From: Petrosia ficiformis
Lineage: Eukaryota; Porifera; Demospongiae; Haplosclerida; Petrosiidae
NCBI GenBank assembly: GCA_947044365.1
Contig: OX345653.1
Location: 1,009,001 to 1,073,000 of the forward strand
Direction of reading: 5' to 3'
Length of the DNA: 64,000 nt
The notes below the pieces were generated by a model, which was given only the letters and a program-made list of their open reading frames with translations, did not search any database and was not told the origin of the DNA. Shown piece after piece: positions 21,901 through 31,410 of the stretch. Each line of letters opens with the position of its first letter. Position 1 is the first letter of the stretch. The position numbers and the translations under genes were made by a program.

Positions 21901-22262
21901 TCCACACCATTAATTGAATCTAGATAATAAATTTTCTGGGTTTGTCTACTTCACTTACATGTGCCTTTATAGCCAACTAAAATAGCAGGCCTCATAATCT
22001 ATTGTCAAATATACTTGGACAGTTATGTGGAAGTAATTTTGTTGCAAAGATACCATCCCAATCTTGTTTGTGTGCTAATCCAGTTTAATATCTTTACTTC
22101 ATTTTTAGTTATTGTTATTGTTTTGTGAATCACACCTCACACATAACTCTTGATTTTCAGGTATTGGAAGAGATGGTAATAGGTATTAAACGAACACCTG
22201 GTATATCCCGTGTTCTATATGACCTCACTCCCAAACCTCCTGGAACTACAGAATGGGAATGA
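15928..22262 (+). CDS. GMPS: GMP synthase (glutamine-hydrolysing), 14 exons
   Basis: Converts XMP to GMP with ATP and glutamine. Exons: 15928-16089, 17165-17256, 17315-17579, 17634-17783, 17846-17938, 17991-18156, 18514-18726, 19063-19242, 19812-19966, 20553-20678, 21073-21188, 21247-21377, 21435-21613, 22161-22262. They give 709 residues (human 693). The class I amidotransferase domain has the nucleophile in GICYGFH (C119), then THGDSV and FHPEVD (His/Glu). The synthetase P-loop is SGGVDST, followed by [31 protein letters not shown] and the dimerisation end [20 protein letters not shown] and PPGTTEWE. The oxyanion-loop motif, usually SGGPNSV, reads TGSGNSV here. An N-terminal Lys/Arg-rich extension ([11 protein letters not shown]) precedes the domain. 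Convergent with PDCD7, 118 bp between stops. Confidence 0.95.
16255..16840. mobile_element. MITE with about 65-bp inverted termini, GMPS intron 1
   Basis: The left end at 16263 reads AGTCTGGTAAACCAGCCTCT, then CCCCTTTTTGACAAT and CACAATTG. The right end carries the same blocks inverted (CAATTGTG, ATTGTCAAAAAGGGGAGAGG, CACCAGACC near 16820-16830). The interior of about 440 bp has no coding frame. A target-site duplication could not be fixed by eye. Confidence 0.75.
18171..18250 (+). repeat. partial duplicates of the GMPS exon 6 tail in intron 6
   Basis: The exon 6 end (GAACAAGTTATATCATCACT, then GGAGCTTTTGGGATTA) is echoed twice in the following intron as AACAAGTGATATYATCACCA. The second echo also keeps GGTGCTTTTGGGATTA. 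This is a small tandem duplication of coding sequence into the intron. Confidence 0.65.
18318..18390 (+). repeat. tRNA-like SINE fragment in GMPS intron 6
   Basis: GGCTCAGATGGCAAGACTGC, then ATCAGAAGGTCCTGG and GGGCTCAATC, resemble tRNA D-arm, anticodon-arm and T-arm pieces. They share AATCAGAAGGTCCTGG-type sequence with the minus-strand element near 41417-41482. Confidence 0.4.
19980..20520. repeat. minisatellite in GMPS intron 9
   Basis: Four tandem copies of a 65-75 bp unit (TACAAGTACAGAGTATCTAG, TCAAGTAAAGTACATGTACA, TTAGTCTTGTTTATAT) preceded by GTACATGTAC runs. Confidence 0.85.
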
Positions 22263-22380
22263 GTCCCATAAACTCATGTATCATGAATCCTGTACTATAA
22301 TTATATAATATAATAATTTATATCTAATATAATTTTAATTATGTCTAATATAGTAGCTGCAGAATTTTTGTAAGAACAAT

Positions 22381-23756
22381 TCATTGTTTTAAATAGGAAG
22401 CCCATATATCGTTGCTAGGCAACACAGGATCTACCCATGTATATGGTATTGATGTACCAAGGGGTGAAAGGAATTTGTCCCATTGTTGCCTTATATGGAC
22501 ATATGATGCAACGTCTTTCTCTGCTTGATAGTAATATCCAGTGATAGGATCCTTTAATTGTGTAGTTTGAGAAGCTGTCATTCTGGCATCAACTTGTTCA
22601 CTCATCATGACCTTTAGAGCGTATTCTTCATCATCATATATCTTTTTATAAATAGAAACATCATGTTTGATATCTGAACATATGTTTGTGAATCTTTCGT
22701 CAGACTCGATGGGCAGAGCGTCCATCTTCCATTTCTTGTCCCAGCGTCTATGCTCTCTCAGATCTTTCAAAGCCTCTATCAGTTTTGTCGTAGTCTCCAA
22801 GTCTTGAAGTTTCTTCCTGACCTCCCCTAAGGATCCACCAGCATCTTTCTCCACGCTTTTTTCTAATCTCTTCCTCATCATGTCTTTTTGTTTCTTGTCC
22901 AACCACATGGTACATGCTTCATCCACCTTAGCTCGTCTTTCTCTCTTCTTCTCTCTGTCAGCTTTTCTCCTTTCCCTTCTTGCCATACCTCCTTTTACTT
23001 TCCGTTCTAGAACTTTCTTGTCCTTCAAAGACAGTTGTAAAGAAAGAAAGTCGACTTTATTTCTTAGTTCTTCAACTTTACTCCACAATTCACGTGACTT
23101 TGAACTTCCCGCATTCACAGTAGACAACTGTGAATGGAGATCTTTCAAAGATAACACATGATCTGTGGCTACTCTCAGAAAATTTGAAACTTCTGGTAGC
23201 GTTGTTTTATTTTGTCTTGGTTTTGTCAGTGAGTGTAATGTGCGTTTCCATCTTTCTAATATCTCGTGTTCAGAGATCACTTGAGGCTGGGTAAAGCATG
23301 GTTGATGTATGATAGCAGGCTATATGGAGAAGTATTACAATATTATTTAATACATATAGATCCATGTTAGTGTTGTACCTATACTAGGTTTTGCCTATAA
23401 TTCAGATACAGATATTATAGGCAACTAAAACTGCCTATACCTCTATATACATGTGTTCACTCCTTTTTCTAGTATATGTTCATGTGCATCACTAATTTTT
23501 AGGACTGCCATGTCTGTTGGAAAATGAAACTCACAAACTACTGGAAAAGATAGAAATAGCTCCATAAATATGATTCTGACTGTTGGATAAATCTTTTCCT
23601 ACAATAAAATAGTACTATAAAGTATCTGTATCTGCCCTATACTACTTGCCTATACTATATTTACTTATACCGTGGTATAGGCACCTACACATTTACCTAT
23701 ATACAACACTGATCCATATATCTTACCTGCTCCCATCCATTACTTCTCATCCACAT
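22381..23756 (-). CDS. PDCD7: PDCD7 / U11-U12 snRNP 59K protein, 2 exons
   Basis: Predicted exons are 23756-23727 (MWMRSNGWEQ) and 23319-22381, giving 322 residues. A long basic coiled-coil stretch (ARRERRKADREKKRERRAKV) is followed by SDERFTNICSDIKHDVSIYK and the family tail, with YYYQAEKDVASYVHIRQQWD, LPSNDIWASYLK and the PLGTSIPYTWVDP segment. This matches the C-terminal two-thirds of vertebrate PDCD7, a 485-residue component of the U11/U12 di-snRNP that recognises U12-type introns. The long Pro-rich N terminus of vertebrates is absent in this model. Exon 1 is short and supported only by a good donor and phase; the second exon is secure. Co-oriented with and 144 bp downstream of the actin-like gene. 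Confidence 0.82.
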
Positions 23757-23900
23757 GGTGTGCACATGCATAGATATTAGATGGCACATGTAAAATCATG
23801 GCAGCCACGCCCACAGACGTTTTTGACCAGCAATTTTTGTTAAAAAATTTAATGAAACTTACATAATTTTATTATTTACAAAATAACAAAGTTTCCAGAC

Positions 23901-25010
23901 TCAGTTGCATTTCCTATGTACAATAGATGTTCCTATTTCTTCATATTCTTTTTTAGTGATCCACATATCTTCAAAGGATGTTAGAGAAGACAGAATAGAT
24001 CCTCCAACCCAAACACTGTACCTGCGTTCAGGAGGAGCGATCACTTCTATATCTAAACTCGGAGGGCAAATAGTGTGTAGATCTTTATCTATACGTTCTA
24101 CAAAACCAGGAAACAAACTTGAACCTCCCGATACCACTATATTATTGTAGAGGTCTCGACGGATAGCCATGTCGCATTTACCTATTGCATTGCAAATAGT
24201 TTGAGGTAGACTTGCATATGGTAATCCGACCAGAGATGGTTGGAAAAAAGCTTCAGGACATCTGAAGCGCTCCTTTCCCAGTGTTATCGTACGTCCATCT
24301 GGCAATTCATAGGATTTTTCAATTTCTGAATTTGGATCTTCCTTTTGCATTGCTTCATCAAAATCTATAGCAACATAACAGAGCTTTTCTTTGATATCTG
24401 GAGCAACTTCTCTCTCACTTGGAGTATCCAAATAGTACCCTCTTTCGGTCATGAGCCTAAGAAGATAGTCTGTTAAATCTGATCCACTCAAGTGTAACCG
24501 TATCATAGCATGAGGAAGTGCTACTCCTTCGCATATTGGTACAATACTGGTAACCCCATCTCCTGAATCCACTGTTAAACCATTAGTACGACCTGCAGCA
24601 ATCATTGTAAGAAGAGGTTGGAGTGAGACATACGTGGCTGGAGTATTGAATGTCTCAAACATAATCTGTGTTATCTTTTCTCTGTTTACTTTTGGATTTA
24701 GTATGGGTTCAGTTAGAAGAACTGGATGTTCTTCTGGTGGTATACGTAGTTCATTGTAAAATGCATAGTGCCATAACTTCTCCATGTTATCCCAATCCTT
24801 TATGATGCCTCGCTGGATTGGAAACTTAACATCAAACAAGTCCCTCCTCTTTAAAGGCTCGTCTCCTACTCTTTCCCCTCCACTACGTGGTTGTCTGGGG
24901 ATCCCAACAGCTGATGGAAGGATTGCACGAGGGTTGTCATCTCCTGAGTATCCCACTTTGCAACATTTAGAACCGTTGTCAATAACTATAGCTGCACTTT
25001 CAATGGCCAT
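23901..25010 (-). CDS. divergent actin, intronless
   Basis: 369 residues from MAIESAAIVIDNGSKCCKVG to HRKCN; conventional actin has about 375 and ends KCF. Actin blocks are clear: EEHPVLLTEPILNPKVNREK, TQIMFETFNTPATYVSLQ, VDSGDGVTSIVPI, DIKEKLCYVAIDF, YELPDGRTITLG, VVSGGSSLFPG and WVGGSIL. Differences from actin are a shortened DNase-binding loop (about six residues missing before VGDEPLKRR), FPIQRG where actin has YPIEHG so the methylated His73 is Arg, and a Lys in the phosphate-loop DNGSGMCK motif (DNGSKCCK). The frame runs upstream to 25121 without ATG support, so M at 25010 is chosen. The lack of introns in an intron-rich neighbourhood suggests origin as a retrocopy. It is an actin or actin-related protein of unassigned class. 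Confidence 0.85.
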   Translation of the reverse strand: MAIESAAIVIDNGSKCCKVGYSGDDNPRAILPSAVGIPRQPRSGGERVGDEPLKRRDLFDVKFPIQRGIIKDWDNMEKLWHYAFYNELRIPPEEHPVLLTEPILNPKVNREKITQIMFETFNTPATYVSLQPLLTMIAAGRTNGLTVDSGDGVTSIVPICEGVALPHAMIRLHLSGSDLTDYLLRLMTERGYYLDTPSEREVAPDIKEKLCYVAIDFDEAMQKEDPNSEIEKSYELPDGRTITLGKERFRCPEAFFQPSLVGLPYASLPQTICNAIGKCDMAIRRDLYNNIVVSGGSSLFPGFVERIDKDLHTICPPSLDIEVIAPPERRYSVWVGGSILSSLTSFEDMWITKKEYEEIGTSIVHRKCN

Positions 25011-25161
25011 ATCTTTGCAAACCAGCTCCACCCTATATCTTTGTATGTTGACCACGCCCACACCGCGCCTGTACGTACGTATTATATATGATAGTGAGTT
25101 TGCCACCACGTGGTCCAACAATTGACAACAAAGCCCTTGTAAATTCTATCTGAAGAGAAAT
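25011..25161. promoter_or_regulatory. 151-bp divergent promoter, actin-like/FARSB
   Basis: The start codons at 25010 (-) and 25162 (+) face away. CCACGTGG, containing CACGTG at 25107-25112, lies centrally. No TATA box is obvious. Confidence 0.5.
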
Positions 25162-28100
25162 ATGCCTACAATAGATGTACCACGTGATCTACTATTTAAG
25201 ACACTGGGAAAGACTTATAGTAAGTGAAAGTGGGTCATAATTTGATATCACATGATATAATTATTTTTAGGCGATGAGGATTTTGAGGATCTTTGTTTTG
25301 ACTTTGGAATTGAATTGGATGAAGTGGTAAATAATTAAAATTATAGTCTTGCTATTTTTATGATGTCATAAGCTTGTTTTAGCTTACATCAATGGGTGTC
25401 AAGTACTGTCAACCGTAAGGGGTTATTAAAACATGAACAGCACCTGTACCCCTTCCCTAGCTAACCCAACATAAACTTTCCGTATATGTCTTTTGAGTTA
25501 TTGCACATTTCCTTGAGATGAGTATATTTATGATGGAGTATCCACTGCACATGCTTAATTAGTCACATGACCCATGTTTTACGAATTACTGTTGGTATAA
25601 AGAAGTATCTTACTTTTAATATTCATAGACATCTGAAAAAATGATGATCACGAAAGAAAAAGGCGAGGAGAAAGCTGCAGGAACCTCGGATCTTGTTGTA
25701 TACAAAATTGAAGTCCCAGCTAATAGGTAAATTTAAACAAAAGCTATGTTTACTATAGGTCATTCACGTTCACCTTGTCCTCAGAAAAATCTCATAACTT
25801 TAGTTTGAAATGATCAACCATCTTTTTACCTGCACTATTTTCATATAATTATCCTTCTCGTCAAATTTCAATCCATTGCTTCATTATTTAGTTACAGTAT
25901 AATCATGTTTTAACCTTATGACATTAAACTATACACTATATTACATATAAAGTCATTACATCATAATTTTGAGGACATCGTGAATGTGAACAGGCTTTAA
26001 CAATGCACTTTGTTTATAGGTATGATCTTCTCTGTATGGAAGGATTAGTTAGAGGGCTACTTGTTTTTCTAAAAAAGTATGCGCTAATGAACAAGAATGT
26101 ATCTGTAATTTAATAATTTCCTTTACCTCTAGAATGGAAGCACCTCGCTATAAACCTCTAAAACCATCCTCAGGAAAGCTCCAGAGATTGATCATCAAGC
26201 CGGAGGTTAATTTCGTGTAATTGGACATTTTATCAAAAAGCTTTATTCCTTTTTTATCTAACAGACGGCTCAAGTCAGACCAATAGGTTTAGCAGCTGTT
26301 CTGAGAAACATCAAGTTCACTCAAGTAAGTTATGATTATAGTTATTACATATAGTATTTTTAACTATATTCTAGACTAGTTACAATAGTTTCATAGACTT
26401 GCAAGACAAACTACACCAAAATTTAGGAAGGTATCAGCTCTTTTAAGAAAATATACAACATGTACTCATAATTTACTTTAGGAGGCGAAGTCTTGTTTCC
26501 ATAGGAACACATGATCTTGATACAGTAGAAGGTCCCTTTACATATGAGGCTTTACCACCTCAACAGATCAAATTTATACCTCTTAATCAGGTATGCTAGC
26601 AGTGGTGTGGAAACATCCAGTCGTGAAGGACATTGTCCCATAAATCTTCTGGTAAATTGAAACTGAACTGTATACAAAGTATATGGGGAGCAGGACAAGA
26701 GTGGTGAAAATAGGTCAAAATGTCCAGTAGTTGGCTCAATATTTCCATACTCTTGTATGCTACAGTTCCAGTGTTCATGATAACTGTTGAGACATAATGC
26801 TATAAATTTGATTAGAAATGAGCATATTTTAATCAGGTGTCTGGTTGTTATGAGTCTTGTCAGTTCCATAATGTCAAGGCATCACATTATGCATGTATAA
26901 ATTATGAATGCGGGTATGGCTTGGTTTCTACATGTATTAATGTATATTTGTATGTTTGTAGTGCATGCACATTGATTATATAGTTAAGGACATTATGTAG
27001 ACTTGGTGAATTAATAAGCATAGAAATTATAAAGGCCACCACCATGAATGCTTTCCACATGGTTTAATTTATACTTTGTCAACTAAGCTGTGCAGGCTAT
27101 GTTTTTCAGACATGAGAAATCCAGTACAAAGCACAATAGTTTTTCCATAATTATTATATCTTGTTTTCAGACTAAAGAATTCACAGCTGTAGAATTAATG
27201 GAACTCTATTCGGTAAGATGACCTTTGACCTCTAGCTATGACAGTATTAACCCTTTTTTTTTTAGTACGAGAGTCATTTGAAACCCTACCTGTCAATAAT
27301 ACAAGATAAACCAGTTTATCCAGTAATTTATGACAAGAACAGAGTAGTGTTATCAATGCCTCCCATTATTAATGGTAATGTCTCAAAAGTCACATGACAT
27401 ACAAACACATTTTCTCGTTAGTCACATGACATAAACATATATTCTTAATCTGATAGGTGACCACACTCGTATTAGTCTTGATACACGTAATGTATTCATT
27501 GATATCACTGCGACTGACATTACAAAAGCAAAGATAGTACTGGACACATTAGTCACGATGTTCAGTGAATATTGTGATCAACAATTTACGTAAGATTGTA
27601 ATTCTGTATATAATTACTGTACTGTGTTATGTATTCCAAATGTACATACATGTACATGTATTAGATATGTTATGTACATGTATGTAGTTTAATGTAGTTA
27701 TGTACATGTACTAAAGTTATGTACATTATTGTACTGTATTTTCCCGTTTAGAAGCCCGGGCCTCTATTTCTTAAAGGCACTTCCTTGACCAGGCCACTAA
27801 ACGAAACCGGTCTATAAAAAATTGCCAGAAGCTAACGTGCGCATAAACCATGCGGCCGGGAAATGATGACCACGCCCAGTGCATAACAAGGCAGAGCCCA
27901 CTAACAATAGCTTGGCATCATGGCTGCTGGTAGTGTCTATGGCAAATTCTATGGCCTTGATCTTCATTGAAATGTCGTAAGAGCTTCTCTTCTTCGTTGA
28001 CATTCTGCTTTGGGCAAAATTCACCTTCTTCCTCAGTACCACATGTCCCACGTCCACGTGTTGTGAGCGTGGCACTACCCGGCTTTAATTCGAGACCCAG

Positions 28101-30507
28101 CCTTTATTTAGTGAATAAAGCGAGAACACCCGGCCTTAAAACGAGATCCGGCTTCTATTCAGACCCGGCCACTACTCGGGAAAATACGGTACATGTACAT
28201 GTAAGTACTGTGATATGAATGTTTTATGCTGTATACATGTACTTACATATAAATAACAATTATTTTAATTGACAATGTAGTGCTGAATATGCTGAAGTAG
28301 AATGGCCGGATGGAAGAGTAGAGTTATACCCTGTAAGTTATTCATAAACAGCGTGTTATAGGATTTCATTTAACCAATAAACCATTCTCCATTAGTATCT
28401 ATATATATATATGTTATTCATTAAGACATTAGAAATCAGCCCCATCCTCTCAATGTCTAATGAATCTAGTGTACGCTATATAATAATGCCCATTTTGGGT
28501 CTCCAAGAGGACTGGAGCATGAACCATTTGCCTACCTGAGTCAATTAATCCCATAATCTGTACAGCACTAATACAGTTTCAGTAAACTCATTGATTCAGT
28601 AGATATGAATCTTCCATCCACTTTCATAGGAACTAAAATACAGAAATGAAACAGTCAGTGTTGATTTTATTAACAAGAAAATAGGAATAGATGAGACAGT
28701 CGATAATGTAGCTAGTCTGTTGACTAGAATGTGTTTACAAAGTGAAGTTATTGATGACAAGAACATCAAAGTTGAAATACCACCTACAAGACCTGGTGAA
28801 TTATCATATCTGATATATGATTTATGAACTGAACATGTGTATAAAAACGCTTACATACAAAACACACACATACACACATGTTAGTGTTTTTGATAAGCAC
28901 CATTGGCCCAAAGAGCTTCTTATTTTGCACTGTACAGTTCTCTCTTTGGGCCAAATGGTGCAGTTAATTATGATTATATTGTCACTAACAGCATTAACTC
29001 TTTGTTAATTGGCTCAAGATGTATTCCCAATGTTGCACACACTAACCATTGTTTAGCCATTTTGGCCCATGTTTCAAAAAGTATCAAAAACTCTGACACA
29101 TGTACACACATGCACTACTGTACAAATTCATATCTTCAACCTGTTTTGATTTCACTTACTAATTTACAGATGTACTTCATGCTTGTGACATTGTAGAAGA
29201 TGTGGCTATTGCTTATGGATTTAATAATGTTAAAATGACCTTCCCAAAGACTAACACTGTTGGACACCAGGTAAGATGTGTTCAAGCTGGTCCTACATTC
29301 TGTATTTATTACTGTCCAACTACCCGTGTGTAATTACTGTGCTGTTTTCAAGATGGCCATATTTATTACTGTTATGTACCTGTGTGTAATTAATTACTGT
29401 GCTGTTTTCAAGATGGCCATATTATTGTTTTGTATTCTAGCTTCCTGTTAATAAACTGACTGATCAATTGAGACTTGAAGTAGCACTTGCTGGATTTACG
29501 GAGGCATTGACATTTGCACTTTGCTCACGTGATGATGTAGCAACTAATCTTCGTATAGATATTAAAGATATTCCAGCAGTTCATATTTCTAACCCCAAAA
29601 CATATGAATTCCAGGTACATTTGTTCTATTTCACTATGGTTGCCATAGTAACAAACTCCTCCCATTAGGTTGCTCGTACCACCTTGTTGTCTGGTTTATT
29701 AAAGACAATAGCAGCCAACAGAAGAATGCCCACACCCATGAAAATATTTGAAATCTCTGATGTAGTCTTAAAGAGCTCTGAAAAAGGTGAACATTTTATT
29801 GCCTAGAGTCAGCTGGCAAGTCAATCTTGCATGCTTATGTCACCTGTATTTGCGAAAATACATCTTTGGAGGAATGTTTGATCAAACTCTTGTGTTTAAA
29901 AATTCCCTATTTAGCTGAAGGCTAATGAGATTCGGTATTCAGGAAGATCAACCATTGGACTTCTTAGATATCAAATTTTGTGACTATAAATGCAAGCACA
30001 AGATCAAATAAATGCTTCATCCAAACAGTCAATTTTGCAAAAACAGTCACATGGGTGATTGATACATTTGAGAAGTTATGATAGTGTGATTTACTTTTAG
30101 ATGTAGGTGCCAAAAATCAGCGTCGATTATGTGCTGTTTATTACAATAAGACTCCTGGGTTTGAGGTATGTCATGTCATGTGACTATCAGCTGACATTAT
30201 ATTAACCTTCCTATAGGTCATTCATGGGCTATTGGATCGTGTGATGCAAATTTTGAATATTCCTCTTGAGAAGGAAAATGGATATTACATAAAAGCAGCG
30301 GAAGGTACATGTGATTATCACATGTTAGTCACATGACAAGTCTCACTTTCTATAGATCCTACCTACTTTCCTGGAAGATGTGCTGATGTATATGTAAATA
30401 GAAACGCGATTGGCAAAGTGGGTGTGGTACATCCAGACGTGGTGCGTGCCTTCGATCTACATATGCCTGTCTCTGCTTTGGAAATTAACATTGAAGTATT
30501 CATTTAG
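25162..30507 (+). CDS. FARSB: Phenylalanyl-tRNA synthetase beta subunit, 19 exons
   Basis: Cytosolic alpha2-beta2 enzyme charging tRNA-Phe. Exons: 25162-25219, 25271-25326, 25629-25726, 26020-26076, 26133-26205, 26265-26324, 26375-26430, 26482-26590, 27171-27212, 27266-27374, 27457-27589, 28281-28332, 28630-28795, 29170-29270, 29441-29614, 29669-29786, 30101-30165, 30217-30304, 30356-30507. They give 588 residues (human 589). Landmarks are [69 protein letters not shown], the B5 region [64 protein letters not shown] and [16 protein letters not shown]. Exons are short, and long introns hold MITEs (introns 3, 8 and 11). Confidence 0.95.
25756..25996. mobile_element. MITE family B copy (FARSB intron 3)
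   Basis: About 240 bp. The ends are imperfect inverted repeats: GGTCATTCACGTTCACCTTG left, and GAGGACATCGTGAATGTGAA right. The interior matches the copies at 47776 and 52522 in reverse orientation, for example TTAACCTTATGACATTAAAC. Confidence 0.75.
26603..26750. mobile_element. MITE family A copy (FARSB intron 8)
   Basis: Starts TGGTGTGGAAACATCCAGTC and ends GGCTCAATATTTCCATAC. The body contains AAGGACATTGTCCCATAAAT and GGGGAGCAGGACAAGAGTGG, shared with 45943-46075 in inverted order. Confidence 0.7.
27731..28192. mobile_element. non-autonomous DNA transposon with transposase remnant
   Basis: The ends are inverted repeats: GTACTGTATTTTCCCG left, CGGGAAAATACGGTAC right, followed inward by GCCCGGGCC and GGCCGGGT types. 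On the minus strand, near 28000-27910, an ATG opens [20 protein letters not shown]. This resembles the N-terminal helix-turn-helix start of psq/Brinker-type or pogo-like transposases. The remainder of a transposase is missing. Lies in FARSB intron 11. Confidence 0.65.
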
Positions 30508-30700
30508 ACGTGTGGATTAATTAGATATCAAATCAAATTCTTTGTAATTAATTTTATTTTATAAATGTTATTTATAGTAGCATCAAAAGCCAGCCACCAC
30601 TGAACTTTGGTATTTCACGTGTGTTTTGCAAGGTTAGAGTTCAAACCCTAATCTTGCTGAAGACACTGGTGAAATACTTAAGTTTGTGCCTTAGATCCCG

Positions 30701-30704
<4 letters not shown>

Positions 30705-30748
<44 letters not shown>
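30705..30748. repeat. (AT)n microsatellite
   Basis: Pure alternating TA of about 40 bp in the FARSB 3' flank. Confidence 0.95.
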
Positions 30749-30750
<2 letters not shown>

Positions 30751-30949
30751 GACATACTACAAATGCCTTACAAATCCGAAAAAGCTTGTTTTGAGCCCCC
30801 CAAGATTGCAAAACACCTAAGTTCATGCCTTTAATATCTATCTTGTCTTAAACATGTCTAGTTTTACACTACCATAGGAATACTTTTGCAGTGAAAACCA
30901 ACTGCAGGGGATTTTTTAAAGAATGCTGTTCATCCAACAGTACAAATGT

Positions 30950-31085
30950 AGTCGTATGTTACGATTTCTTGCTTACAACATACACAAAAAAAAAGAGCAT
31001 GAAGATAATTATATGAAATGGTGCAGGTAAAAAGATGATTGATTATGGTTGTAAACATTTTTCTGAAGTCGTGGTGAACATGAGT
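30950..31085. mobile_element. partial MITE family B copy
   Basis: ATAATTATATGAAATGGTGC and AACATTTTTCTGAAGTCGTG match the right half of the family B copies at 47776 and 52522. Confidence 0.5.
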
Positions 31086-31410
31086 TGTTTTCTTGAACAG
31101 TTGATATTGTGTTGAAATATGTAGCTGTTCCAATTTATTAAAGTGAAAGTTTTAAGGGTAAATAAATAAAATGACACTAAAATGGAATTATGTCATATCA
31201 TTTCACTCAACATACATTGTAGTTCTTTATGCAGGCAAATGTACATAATTATGTATACTGTAATTTATAAAACACATACATGAACACAATATATATACAT
31301 ATATGAGATAGAACTGTTATTTTCATTTAAATACTGCATAATTATAGTTATAATAATACAAAAGATTAATTGTTTGAAGAGTCTAGAATAGCAATTAAAA
31401 TGTCTGGTGG

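Noticed and set aside
23901..25121. Actin-like start extended upstream to 25121
   Set aside because: The extra 37 codons lack an ATG at the first position, do not resemble actin, and would consume most of the divergent promoter.
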